A stretch of 12,794 nt of DNA from CAZRZN01 sp964604565 (GCA_964604565.1 CAZRZN010000109.1:1-12794), one strand, 5' to 3'; positions 1 to 6,516 are shown, counted from the first letter of the stretch. Notes: generated from the sequence alone by a model not told the origin. Translations and numbers: made by a program.

Positions 1-123
1 GCCATTCCTCCCCGTGGAGGACGACATTGACGGATGTTGCGGCATGGGCCGACCGGGGATCCGGCCCCTTGGAGTTGGTCACACCGCCGGCCCGGTCGAT
101 CCCACTGTCGCGGCGTGGCAGGT
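1..123. other. Window edge downstream of the lasso exporter
   Basis: No gene can be supported here. On the minus strand, downstream of the exporter stop, a frame stays open to the window edge. It could start at a GTG at 82..80 and would then give a peptide beginning VTNSKGPDPRSAH, but it lacks a good ribosome binding site. The segment also holds two short GC-rich inverted repeats: CCTCC/GGAGG (7-11 and 16-20) and GGGCCG/CGGCCC (46-51 and 62-67). Neither is followed by a T-run, so I do not call a terminator. Confidence 0.3.
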
Positions 124-1947
124 TCAGGCAGATGAGGTCGACAGAAACGACTTCGCCTGACGATTGAACAGCTTGGCATAGCGCCCGTCCTGCGCGATCA
201 GCGTGTCGTGGTCGCCATGTTCCAGCACGCGGCCGTTGCCGAGAACATAGATATGGTCCGCCATGCGGACGGTTGACAGCCGGTGCGAGATGACCACCGC
301 GGCGCGGCCTTCCAGCCGTGCCCGGAAATTGTCGAACAACTCGCTCTCCGCGCGCGGGTCGACGGCACTGGTCGGCTCATCCATGATGATGAACTGCGAT
401 TGTGGAAAAAAGGCGCGGGACAGGGCAACCCGTTGCCACTGCCCGAGACTGAGCTCCTGCCCGTTGTCGAAGAGCCGTGTCAGCGGCGTGTCCATCCCCT
501 TGGGCAGCCCGTCGACAAGATCGATCGCCCCGCCAAGCGCAGCGGCATGCGCGATGCGGGGGCTGTCCTTTGGCTGCGTGACATCGCCAAAGCGGATGTT
601 TTCGCTCAGAGTTTCAGAGTAGCATGCAAATTGCTGAAAGATCACGCTGAAGAGCCGGCGATAGGCGGCCGGGTCAAAATCGCGGACATCGATCCCATCA
701 AGGGTGATCTGTCCCTTGTCGGGATCGTAGAGACGGCACAAGAGCTTGATCAGAGAGGTCTTTCCCGATCCGTTTTCGCCCACGATGGCCACGATCTTGC
801 CGGCGGGAAAGTCCAGATCCACATCCGACAGCGCCGGTTCGGTGCTGTCCGGATAGGTGAAGTTGACGCCGCGGACGCGCAGACCCTCACGCAGCGGAAG
901 CGGCAGCGGGGCAGGGTGCTCCGGCGCCTCGAGGGCCGGTTTGACCTCAAGGAAGCTGAAAAGTTGTGTGAGGAACAATTGATGGTCATATAGCGCCGAC
1001 AGGGAGGACACGAATTCCTGTCCGCTTGTCTCGGCGCGGCGGAACAGCAACAGGAACAGCACGAGATCCCCCAAGCCCGTGCTGCCATCGATGACGCGCA
1101 GCACCAGCCAGCCGGTCGCGCCGAAGAACACCAGCGCAGAGCCCGATGCGGCCCCGACCTCGGCCACCGCCTTGCGCTTTTCGATCGCCAGCTGTTCCCT
1201 CCGTATCTTGCGGCGCAGCGTGCTGTAGCGATCACGCAGCTCCCGGCCCAGACGTCCGATGCGCAATTCCTTTGCATGGTGGTCCGAAGTAAGCAGCCAG
1301 TCCAGATAACCGGCCCGGCGTTCCATCTGGGCCCTGTGATGTTTCCATTTGAACAACACACGGGTGAAATGCATCCGGATCGCAAGCGCCACAAGCATGC
1401 TCAAAAGCAGCAGTGGCACCAGCCGCCAGTCGAGAGATGCCATGAGAGCCAGAATGGCCACCAGAAACAGGATGCTGCGGAAGAATTGCGCTAGCGTTGC
1501 AACCACCTGGGCCGGCCGCTGGCTGCCGGCCGCCCGGGCGCGTTGCAGGGAATCGTAATATTGCGGACTTTCATAGAACGCGAGATCGACCTCGATCGCC
1601 CGTTCGTGGATCAGCCGGTCGACATAATCGGCGACCTCTATACCCTGTCGTTGCCGGGCATATTGCGCGAGGCGTTGAAAGGCCACCGCCAGCACCATCA
1701 CGAGACCGATCAGTCCGAGGTACAGGAAGACCTGTCCCGTGTCCGCAATGGCGCCCGCGGTGCCGAGCTGTTCGGAGACGACGTCGACCACGCGCTTGAT
1801 GAGATACAGCAGCGCAATGCCAAAAAAGGCTTCGGCGAAAGACAGCCCGCCGACGATGAGGCTCAGATTGCGGCTGCTGAGGCGCAGCAGCCGGTAAAGC
1901 TTGCCCCAGAGGCTCTGTAGTTTGCGTATCCGATGACGCAGGCTCAT
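124..1947 (-). CDS. Lasso peptide ABC exporter (D protein, fused TMD-NBD half transporter)
   Basis: This 607-residue inner-membrane ABC half-transporter probably homodimerises and pumps out the mature lasso peptide, giving export and self-immunity as McjD does for microcin J25. The N-terminal half carries hydrophobic segments at about 28-50, 73-91, 155-195 and 265-303, matching an exporter membrane domain of six helices. The C-terminal half is a full nucleotide-binding domain: Walker A GENGSGKTS (390-398), Q-loop IFQQF (436-440), signature LSLGQ (499-503), Walker B FIIMDEPTSA (519-528) and H-loop His555. No peptidase C39 domain precedes it, so leader removal must be done elsewhere, consistent with B2 in this locus. 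It starts at ATG 1947; the upstream Shine-Dalgarno is weak. It is divergent from the B1 and precursor genes. The sequence alone fits any lipid- or peptide-type exporter; the lasso role comes from context. Confidence 0.88.
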   Translation of the reverse strand: MSLRHRIRKLQSLWGKLYRLLRLSSRNLSLIVGGLSFAEAFFGIALLYLIKRVVDVVSEQLGTAGAIADTGQVFLYLGLIGLVMVLAVAFQRLAQYARQRQGIEVADYVDRLIHERAIEVDLAFYESPQYYDSLQRARAAGSQRPAQVVATLAQFFRSILFLVAILALMASLDWRLVPLLLLSMLVALAIRMHFTRVLFKWKHHRAQMERRAGYLDWLLTSDHHAKELRIGRLGRELRDRYSTLRRKIRREQLAIEKRKAVAEVGAASGSALVFFGATGWLVLRVIDGSTGLGDLVLFLLLFRRAETSGQEFVSSLSALYDHQLFLTQLFSFLEVKPALEAPEHPAPLPLPLREGLRVRGVNFTYPDSTEPALSDVDLDFPAGKIVAIVGENGSGKTSLIKLLCRLYDPDKGQITLDGIDVRDFDPAAYRRLFSVIFQQFACYSETLSENIRFGDVTQPKDSPRIAHAAALGGAIDLVDGLPKGMDTPLTRLFDNGQELSLGQWQRVALSRAFFPQSQFIIMDEPTSAVDPRAESELFDNFRARLEGRAAVVISHRLSTVRMADHIYVLGNGRVLEHGDHDTLIAQDGRYAKLFNRQAKSFLSTSSA

Positions 1948-2184
1948 TGACGCTCAATCCACTGGATTGCGGCAGTCCATACCCTTGTATGTATTTGATC
2001 CGCTATTTTAGACAAAATCATATCAGGTTCTTGCCTTGCAGGCGCGACGCGGCAGCGCGTCTTAAATAATAAGCTTGGTGGCCTTAACATCAGGCCTGCG
2101 CGCGGGCAAGTCAGCACCAGACTTGCGTTTCGAATACGGTTTGCGTCATAGGTTTTTGGCCTGAAAACCCATGGAGTTTATGCC
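1948..2184. promoter_or_regulatory. Divergent intergenic region between exporter and B1/precursor genes
   Basis: These 237 bases must carry promoters for both the exporter (leftward) and B1 (rightward). They are AT-richer than the flanking genes and contain several dyads: CAATCC-ACT-GGATTG (1955-1969) just upstream of the exporter start, GACGCG-GCAG-CGCGTC (2046-2061) followed by TTAAATAATAAG, and the 7-7-7 dyad listed separately. A TTGATC hexamer at 1995-2000 with a TCATAT 17 bases later is a possible rightward -35/-10 pair. No regulator gene is present in the window, so any operator would be bound by a protein encoded elsewhere. Confidence 0.45.
2106..2126. promoter_or_regulatory. Perfect dyad GCAAGTC-N7-GACTTGC, operator-like
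   Basis: Two perfect 7-base arms (2106-2112 and 2120-2126) flank a 7-base spacer, 59 bases upstream of the B1 start. Its size and symmetry suit either a dimeric repressor or activator site or a small RNA hairpin. No T-run follows, so it is not an intrinsic terminator. The binding protein is unknown. Confidence 0.35.
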
Positions 2185-2463
2185 GTGACCACAGTGACCC
2201 TTGAAACTGTCATCGTCCAGAAACCAGCCTACGCCAGTCGCGTCGACAGCGATCTGGTCTTTTTCGACGAACAGGCGGGAAAGTATTTTGCAACAGGTAC
2301 AGTCGGGGCTGATATCTGGGATCTCATCTCAGAGCCGCGCAGCATCGGGGCTGTCTGCACGGCGCTGATGGACAAGTACGAGGTGGATGAGGTAACCTGC
2401 CAATCGGAAGTGCGGAGCTTTGTTGACGAACTTCTGGCTGCGGGCCTCATCTCAGCGCAATGA
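2185..2463 (+). CDS. Lasso peptide leader-binding protein B1 (PqqD-like RRE)
   Basis: A 92-residue protein of the PqqD/RiPP-recognition-element fold. In lasso systems it binds the leader peptide (aromatic-x-x-Pro motif and the Thr at -2) and delivers it to the B2 protease. Typical features are the beta-rich N-terminal half (about residues 8-38), the segment YFATGTVGADIWDLI (34-48), which matches the family's conserved Gly then Ile-Trp pattern, and a helical C-terminal half ending in DELLAAGLI (81-89). The gene starts with GTG at 2185: GGAG at 2173-2176 lies 8 bases upstream, while the nearer ATG at 2180 stops after two codons. It is the first gene of a rightward pair with the precursor, 205 bases downstream. 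B1 separate from B2 is the usual proteobacterial and firmicute split of the single McjB protein. Confidence 0.9.
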   Translation: MTTVTLETVIVQKPAYASRVDSDLVFFDEQAGKYFATGTVGADIWDLISEPRSIGAVCTALMDKYEVDEVTCQSEVRSFVDELLAAGLISAQ

Positions 2464-2469
2464 AGACGG

Positions 2470-2512
2470 CATGCTGGGCCGCACGACGGGCATTCAAGAC
2501 CGATCCAGCATG
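2470..2512 (+). other. Intercistronic inverted repeat between B1 and the precursor gene
   Basis: CATGCTGG (2470-2477) and CCAGCATG (2505-2512) are perfect complements and begin 7 bases after the B1 stop. The transcript could form an 8-bp stem with a 27-base loop that itself contains a small GCC/GGC stem. It could act in transcript processing or stability, separating B1 from the precursor message. No T-run follows, so it is a weak terminator candidate at best. Confidence 0.35.
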
Positions 2513-2516
2513 GTTT

Positions 2517-2521
2517 AGGAG
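2517..2521 (+). promoter_or_regulatory. Strong AGGAG ribosome binding site for an alternative upstream start of the precursor frame
   Basis: AGGAG lies 6 bases before a GTG at 2528 that is in frame with the precursor start at 2669, with no stop between. It is a better Shine-Dalgarno than GGTGG (2657-2661), which serves the canonical ATG. Use of GTG 2528 would add 47 basic residues to the leader. Family length and the leader motif spacing favour the short form. Confidence 0.4.
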
Positions 2522-2602
2522 AAATTTGTGCCTAAAAATCTGGCCAGAGTTGCCAGAAGACCTCAAAAAGTCAAAAAAAGCTGTATAACGTCTTCTGGTA
2601 GC

Positions 2603-2630
2603 TTGATCGGTTCGAAAATATTGATATGTA
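2603..2630 (+). promoter_or_regulatory. Candidate promoter for the precursor gene
   Basis: TTGATC (2603-2608), a 16-base spacer and TATGTA (2625-2630) would place a transcript start near 2637, about 30 bases before the precursor ATG. The same TTGATC-N16-TAT layout recurs before the cyclase gene at 4537-4564. The match to sigma-70 boxes is only partial. A dedicated promoter would let the precursor be made in excess over B1. Confidence 0.3.
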
Positions 2631-2668
2631 AAATTGCAACGATTCACTCTAACATTGGTGGTAAAGAG

Positions 2669-2839
2669 ATGACAAATTTGAACAGTGCAACTTGGCAGAC
2701 CCCGAAACTGGCAGTGTTGAATGTCGATAAGACGCTTGGTGGAATCTTCCCATCAACAGTTGAAGGTGCTTTCCTGATTGACCCGACAACTGGCGACCCG
2801 ACCAATATCCAGACCAACGATTCCCTGGCGCCTAGCTGA
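2669..2839 (+). CDS. Lasso peptide precursor (A), 56 residues
   Basis: The leader is residues 1-23. It holds W9-x-x-P12, then K13-L14 and V16-L17, and T22 at -2 from the predicted cut. This follows the YxxP...T-x pattern that B1 and B2 proteins recognise, with Trp replacing Tyr. The predicted core is Gly24 to Ser56, 33 residues, beginning GGIFPSTVE. Gly24 as position 1 and Glu32 as position 9 allow a 9-residue macrolactam ring; positions 7 and 8 (Thr, Val) cannot close it. Bulky F35, L36 and I37 follow the ring and could act as plugs. The tail ends in Ser56, the residue type phosphorylated by HPr-kinase-like lasso enzymes, and such a kinase is encoded next door. The ATG at 2669 has GGTGG 7 bases upstream. 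A second possible cut before Gly42 (Thr40 at -2) gives no acidic residue at positions 7-9. The product sequence was not recognised as a known peptide. Confidence 0.88.
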   Translation: MTNLNSATWQTPKLAVLNVDKTLGGIFPSTVEGAFLIDPTTGDPTNIQTNDSLAPS

Positions 2840-2878
2840 TCGCCTTACGCTGTTTCACAGTGTTTCAATGCTATACGG

Positions 2879-2901
2879 AGGGGGCAACATTGCCCCCTTT
2901 T
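2879..2901 (+). terminator. Rho-independent terminator of the precursor gene
   Basis: GGGGGCAA (2880-2887) and TTGCCCCC (2890-2897) form an 8-bp stem, extended by A2879-T2898, followed by TTTT and soon by ATTTTT. It lies 40 bases after the precursor stop. The T-run overlaps the last codon of the convergent kinase gene (stop complement at 2900-2902). The minus strand has no T-run after the hairpin, so termination should favour rightward transcripts. Confidence 0.85.
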
Positions 2902-3897
2902 ACATTTTTGAAGCGGTCAAAAGCAGTGTGCGCATCACCTCTGTGCGGCGGCCAAACAAGACGCACAATTCAGGACGGTAGACCGCTTTTGATAAAACCG
3001 TGAACAGGTCCGCACCTCTGGGCTGTTCGTTGTGCTCCTCCGTCCCGCTCAGAGCACCGTTTTTGTGTATGTAGACCAGCTTGGATAGCGGCAATGGGTC
3101 CGCAACGAACATCTCCGGGGCATGCAGATGAAACTTGTCCTCGCGTAGAATGTCACGGGTGAGCCGAGAATGGGCAATCCCGAACCGTTCGACGGCATCC
3201 TTCCACAGCTTGATCCGGTTCATACCCGCATGCAGCAGCGGCTGTTTGTCCCCGGGATGCAGGACCGCCACGTCGTCGCAGATGATAGGCCAGCCGTGCT
3301 TGAAATGCAGCTCTGCCACCTTGGTGGATTTGCCCGCCCCGGACGGCCCGGTAAACGCCACCACCCCATCGGGTGTCTGGATCGCCGAGATATGCAACGG
3401 GATCAGCCCGCGCATATGCACCAGCGTTCCGACACCTGTTCCGAACAGATAGGCGCGCATGTCGCTTTCCGCGGCACCCGGCAGCATTTCAACCGTNNNN
3501 NNNNNNNNNNNNNNNNNNNNNNNNNNNNNNNNNNNNNNNNNNNNNNNNNNNNNNNNNNNNNNNNNNNNNNNNNNNNNNNNNNNNNNNNNNNNNNNNCGAA
3601 CAGATAGGCGCGCATGTCGCTTTCCGCGGCACCCGGCAGCATTTCAACCGTAATCCGGTCAGGCCGTTCGACCAGCATCCGGGCGGTATCGTGAATCAGA
3701 TACAGGCAGGCATCCCACGTGACGCGCATCCAGCCGGTCACTTGCTGCCCCTCGGGAAGGGTCAGTGGCGCGTCGGCGCGTTTGATCAGAACGGTTTCAT
3801 ATCCATGCGCCTTGGCCTGGTCCGGGGTGATTTCCGTCAACTCAGGGCAGTCGAAATCCGATTCAACGGCCAGACCATAAAGATGATAAAGCGGCAA
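2900..3897 (-). CDS. HPr-kinase-like lasso peptide kinase (K), interrupted only by an assembly gap
   Basis: This enzyme probably uses ATP to phosphorylate the C-terminal Ser of the lasso precursor, as reported for paeninodin-type kinases. As written, the frame is cut by 100 N and shifted by a duplicated 55-base segment. Removing the N and one copy (155 bases) gives an exact 280-residue frame. In that protein the N-terminal region (1-100) begins MPLYHLYGLAVESDFDCPEL, typical of this group. Walker A GPSGAGKST is at 132-140 and the Asp-Asp pair of CDDVAVLH is at D156-D157. The start is TTG at 3897, the first possible start because a TGA lies directly upstream, with GGGAG 6 bases before it. The gene follows B2 on the same strand after 129 bases and converges on the precursor gene. 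True bacterial HprK carries an HPr-binding C-terminal helix and sits with PTS genes; neither is seen here. Confidence 0.87.
3442..3651. repeat. Identical 55-base copies flanking the N run (contig overlap)
   Basis: Bases 3442-3496 and 3597-3651 are identical over 55 positions and abut the N run on either side. The copies encode the same kinase segment, MLPGAAESDMRAYLF, on the minus strand. A repeat that ends exactly at both gap edges is what an unmerged k-mer overlap between two contigs would leave. I infer one true copy, not a biological duplication. Confidence 0.9.
3497..3596. other. Assembly gap of 100 N
   Basis: Exactly 100 unknown bases, a conventional scaffold spacer of arbitrary length. 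Together with the 55-base flanking overlap, it is probably a join where no sequence is missing. It falls inside the kinase gene. Confidence 0.97.
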
Positions 3898-3903
3898 TCA
3901 TAT

Positions 3904-3908
3904 CTCCC
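3904..3908 (-). promoter_or_regulatory. Ribosome binding site that fixes the TTG start of the kinase
   Basis: On the minus strand GGGAG is followed by six bases and then TTG at 3897. The nearby ATG at 3901 is in another frame and stops after 12 codons. This supports an uncommon TTG start, which would lower kinase translation. Confidence 0.6.
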
Positions 3909-3943
3909 GAAACAAAACAAAAAACATAGCGGCAAGCACAAGC

Positions 3944-3971
3944 TAAATATGGAAATCTTCTGGAAGCGCAA
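3944..3971 (-). promoter_or_regulatory. Weak candidate promoter for the kinase gene in the B2-K spacer
   Basis: The 129-base spacer between B2 and the kinase is unusually long for an operon pair. On the minus strand it holds TTGCGC (3971-3966), a 16-base spacer and TATTTA (3949-3944), about 50 bases before the TTG start. A 12-base palindrome, ACACCGCGGTGT (3985-3996), lies just upstream. Read-through from B2 is equally possible. Confidence 0.22.
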
Positions 3972-4026
3972 GCCTTTCGCAGGGACACCGCGGTGTTTCA
4001 CGACTGTTGTCGTATCTCCGGGGTAA

Positions 4027-4497
4027 TCACTGGTTGCCGGGGGTTGAGTGATAACTGGCGACAGGAATATGGCCTGCGCGTTCTTCCAGCCCCACGACAA
4101 CGTATTGCCCCGCCCTCAGCCAGGCATGGGCGCCGAACGGATCATCGCCATCCCCCTTGTCAGGGCGCACGCCCAGAACCACGGTATTGGCCACGCCACG
4201 CCGGTTCAGCATCCGCTTGCCCGCGATTGCCAGCATCAAGCAGGTGAACCGCCCCCCGGCCAGTTTGTTGACCCGTTGCAAGGCCCATCGGGCCTGTCCC
4301 AGCGGTTGTGGCGCGATGTCAAATGCGGGGGTGTCCACGAATTCGCCCCGGTGAGCCTGTCCCAGAGTTGCCGCATAGGCACGGAAGGGGCGGCGCCGGA
4401 CCGTCCACCAGCTGCTCACGAGCGCCCGACCGGCCTCCAGCAGCAGCCGTTTTCGCCCCCATGGCAGAAGAATGAAATTGCGCAAGCGCCTGAGCAT
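4027..4497 (-). CDS. Lasso peptide leader peptidase B2 (transglutaminase-like cysteine protease)
   Basis: This 156-residue protein probably cuts the leader from the precursor after residue 23 in the cytoplasm, in complex with B1. The catalytic region follows the family pattern: Cys86 in FTCLMLAIAGKRML (84-97), then VVLGV (106-110), and His124 in FGAHAWL (121-127). The third triad member is not obvious: the position 12 residues after the His, where McjB has Asp, appears to be Gly136 by eye. The N-terminal part (1-70) is basic and Trp-rich, as in other B2 proteins, and overall length is normal. It starts at ATG 4497 with AAAGGA upstream. It is the first gene of a leftward B2-K unit and is divergent from the cyclase gene across 103 bases. 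Confidence 0.88.
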   Translation of the reverse strand: MLRRLRNFILLPWGRKRLLLEAGRALVSSWWTVRRRPFRAYAATLGQAHRGEFVDTPAFDIAPQPLGQARWALQRVNKLAGGRFTCLMLAIAGKRMLNRRGVANTVVLGVRPDKGDGDDPFGAHAWLRAGQYVVVGLEERAGHIPVASYHSTPGNQ

Positions 4498-4536
4498 GCG
4501 GATCCTTTCCCATGCGCCGACAACAACCGTCCGGCA

Positions 4537-4570
4537 TTGATCCTTCCAGATCTATGGGTATACCGATCAA
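4537..4570. promoter_or_regulatory. Candidate cyclase promoter inside a TTGATC/GATCAA dyad
   Basis: In the 103-base divergent gap between B2 and the cyclase, TTGATC (4537-4542), a 16-base spacer and TATACC (4559-4564) could form a rightward promoter with a leader of about 30 bases. The -35 hexamer is mirrored by GATCAA at 4565-4570, giving a 6-bp dyad around the promoter, with AGATCT (4548-4553) near its centre. A regulator could bind here, but none is known. Confidence 0.3.
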
Positions 4571-4600
4571 AGTGTGGCCGCAATCCGCAGGAGCGCGTGA

Positions 4601-6457
4601 ATGGGAATGATACTGGGTCGTATCGCCTTCGACGGCAGACCGGTGGATGAACAGATGTTCCGGCGTGCCTTCGACGGTCTCCGTCCCGGACGGTGCCTGC
4701 GCAGCGACATCCTGGTGGAAGGCGCCGCGGCCCTTGGTCATCATGATACGGGGCTTGCCGGGTCTGCCGCCCAGCCGCTGCACGATGGGCCCCTGACCCT
4801 TGTCGCCGATGCCCGGCTGTATGACCGCGATGATCTGGCCGCCGCGCTGGGACTGTCGGCGCAGGACCATTCCGATGCCGCGCTGATCCTGCGGGCCTAT
4901 CGCCGCTGGGGCGCCGACTGCCTTGCGCATATGAACGGCGATTTCGGCTTTGCGATCCATGACCGTGACAAGGGGGAGGTGTTCCTCGCGCGCGATCACA
5001 TCGGCGCGCGGCCGCTTTACTGGACCCGGCGGGGCGCCGAGGTGCTGTTCGCCACCTTGCTGCACGGATTAACCGGGTTCGACGATCTGCAATGGCCGCT
5101 GAGCGAGACGCGGATCGCGCGATACCTGCACGACCCGGATGAATTTTCGGCGGAAAGCTTTATTGACGGTGTGACAGTCGTTGCACCGGGACACTGGGTG
5201 CGGCTCAGCCCGACGGGCACGACATGCCACCGTTGGTGGGATCCTGCGGCGCTGCCTGAAGAACGGCAGGGCATCACGCTGAACGCGGCACAGGAGGAAC
5301 TGCGCCATCTGACAGAGCGCGCTGTGCGGGCGCGCTTGCCGGCCAACGCACCGGTGGGGGCGCATTTCAGTGGTGGGATCGATTCCACGCTGATCACGAT
5401 CATGGCAGCGCGGATGCTGCAGGCAAGCGACACAAATCTGACCGCGGCCTATGCTTGGTGTCCGCCTGTCAGCGAGACATATCCCGACATGGGCCCACAC
5501 GATGAACGGCACGTAATTTCGGCGCAATGCGATGCATTGGGCATTTCGCAACGCTACGGGGCCGCCTCGGGCGACACCTTCGATGCCCTCGTCGCACAGC
5601 CCATGGAACTGCAGGGAACTGCCGATCTCATGGACGAATTGCCGACCATCGCGCAGGCCCGAGACGACGGATTGGGTGTCATGCTGTCTGGGTGGGGCGG
5701 CGATGAGGTTTTTTCCAGTCATGGACACGGGCACCTGTCCTGGATGCTGGGCAAGGGCCGGATCGGGCCGGTCCTGCGCGTGGCACGTCGACAGGGCGGG
5801 CTGCGACGTCCGCACCGGATGGCGGCCTTCCTCTGGCGCGCCGCGATCGTGCCGACGATGCCGGACAGGCTGTATCAACAGTTCAGCCCGTTCCTCAATC
5901 TCTACGACGCGGGGGCCTTTCCGTCCCCGGAGATGAAAAGGATCTTCCGGGGCATGGAGCACGCCCCCGCCGTGCGGCTTCTGGCCGATGCGGATGCCTA
6001 TTCGCATGCGCTGCTCCTCAACGGTCATATCGGGGAACGCATGGCGACCTGGGCCGCGTGGTCGGCCCCCGCGGGCTTTGAATACCGCTATCCGCTCACC
6101 GACCGGAAGCTGCTCGAATTCATGCTCGGGCTTCCGCGCGACATCCGGCTTGGCGATGGCACCGGGCGTTTCCTGGCGCGCCGCGCTTTTGCGGACATGC
6201 TCCCGAAAGGCGTCAAGAAATACGACCTCGTCAACGAAAAACGGCGGTTCGACAATCGACAGGCATGGAAACGGAGGCTTGGAATGGAAATCGAACAGGG
6301 CCGTTTAGATCAGCCATGCCCCTGGCTGGACATGGCGTCTCTGGTCGCGACCATCCAACAGGATCCCCCCGCGGACAAGACCCTCGCCATCAAGGAATTT
6401 GCCCGCATCTTCATCGCCATGCGCATATACGAGATGCACGCCCGCCAGAGGGTGTGA
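4601..6457 (+). CDS. Lasso peptide macrolactam synthetase C (asparagine-synthetase-like)
   Basis: A 618-residue ATP-dependent enzyme that should activate the side chain of core Glu9 as an AMP ester and let the new N-terminal Gly1 attack it, closing the lasso ring around the threaded tail. The N-terminal part (about 1-200) resembles the asparagine synthetase B amidotransferase domain but begins MGMILG without the Cys nucleophile, so it should not hydrolyse glutamine. This is the known lasso C pattern. The synthetase domain carries the pyrophosphate loop SGGIDS (257-262), LSGWGGDEVF (362-371) and EYRYPLTDRKLLEF (494-507). The start at ATG 4601 has AGGAG 7 bases upstream. It stands alone on its strand, facing N across a short convergent gap. 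True asparagine synthetase is unlikely given the missing Cys and the neighbours. Confidence 0.92.
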   Translation: MGMILGRIAFDGRPVDEQMFRRAFDGLRPGRCLRSDILVEGAAALGHHDTGLAGSAAQPLHDGPLTLVADARLYDRDDLAAALGLSAQDHSDAALILRAYRRWGADCLAHMNGDFGFAIHDRDKGEVFLARDHIGARPLYWTRRGAEVLFATLLHGLTGFDDLQWPLSETRIARYLHDPDEFSAESFIDGVTVVAPGHWVRLSPTGTTCHRWWDPAALPEERQGITLNAAQEELRHLTERAVRARLPANAPVGAHFSGGIDSTLITIMAARMLQASDTNLTAAYAWCPPVSETYPDMGPHDERHVISAQCDALGISQRYGAASGDTFDALVAQPMELQGTADLMDELPTIAQARDDGLGVMLSGWGGDEVFSSHGHGHLSWMLGKGRIGPVLRVARRQGGLRRPHRMAAFLWRAAIVPTMPDRLYQQFSPFLNLYDAGAFPSPEMKRIFRGMEHAPAVRLLADADAYSHALLLNGHIGERMATWAAWSAPAGFEYRYPLTDRKLLEFMLGLPRDIRLGDGTGRFLARRAFADMLPKGVKKYDLVNEKRRFDNRQAWKRRLGMEIEQGRLDQPCPWLDMASLVATIQQDPPADKTLAIKEFARIFIAMRIYEMHARQRV

Positions 6458-6460
6458 CCG

Positions 6461-6476
6461 CGGCGGGTCACCGCCG
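6461..6476 (+). terminator. Weak hairpin between convergent cyclase and nucleotidyltransferase genes
   Basis: CGGCGG-GTCA-CCGCCG forms a 6-bp GC stem just after the cyclase stop. It competes with TGACC/GGTCA (6455-6470). No T-run follows, so if it works as a terminator it is not of the classical intrinsic type. Confidence 0.25.
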
Positions 6477-6516
6477 GCCGGGGCAGTGCTGCGTCAGTTG
6501 CGCCATGGGTCCGTGC

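Noticed and set aside
283..993. 236-codon plus-strand frame opposite the exporter ATPase domain
   Set aside because: Antisense to the Walker and signature motifs; no family features of its own.
2708..2836. Alternative lasso core starting at Gly42 of the precursor
   Set aside because: Thr40 is at -2, but core positions 7-9 would be Gln, Thr and Asn, so no acidic residue can close a normal ring.
3403..3897. Truncated or frameshifted kinase pseudogene
   Set aside because: The break coincides exactly with the N run and duplicated contig ends; merging them restores a full-length frame.
2900..3897. Genuine HPr kinase/phosphorylase of the PTS system
   Set aside because: No HPr or PTS genes nearby, the N-terminal region matches lasso-associated kinases, and the gene lies inside a lasso cluster opposite a precursor ending in Ser.
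3837..4100. 87-codon minus-strand frame with a hydrophobic stretch spanning the B2-K spacer
   Set aside because: It overlaps both the kinase start and the B2 end in another frame and lacks a ribosome site; the hydrophobic run is probably chance.
4319..6028. Long minus-strand frames (4319-5065 and 5069-6028) opposite the cyclase
   Set aside because: Typical GC-rich shadow frames; the plus-strand cyclase carries all catalytic motifs.
4601..6457. Housekeeping asparagine synthetase
   Set aside because: The N-terminal Cys nucleophile is absent and the genomic context is a lasso cluster.
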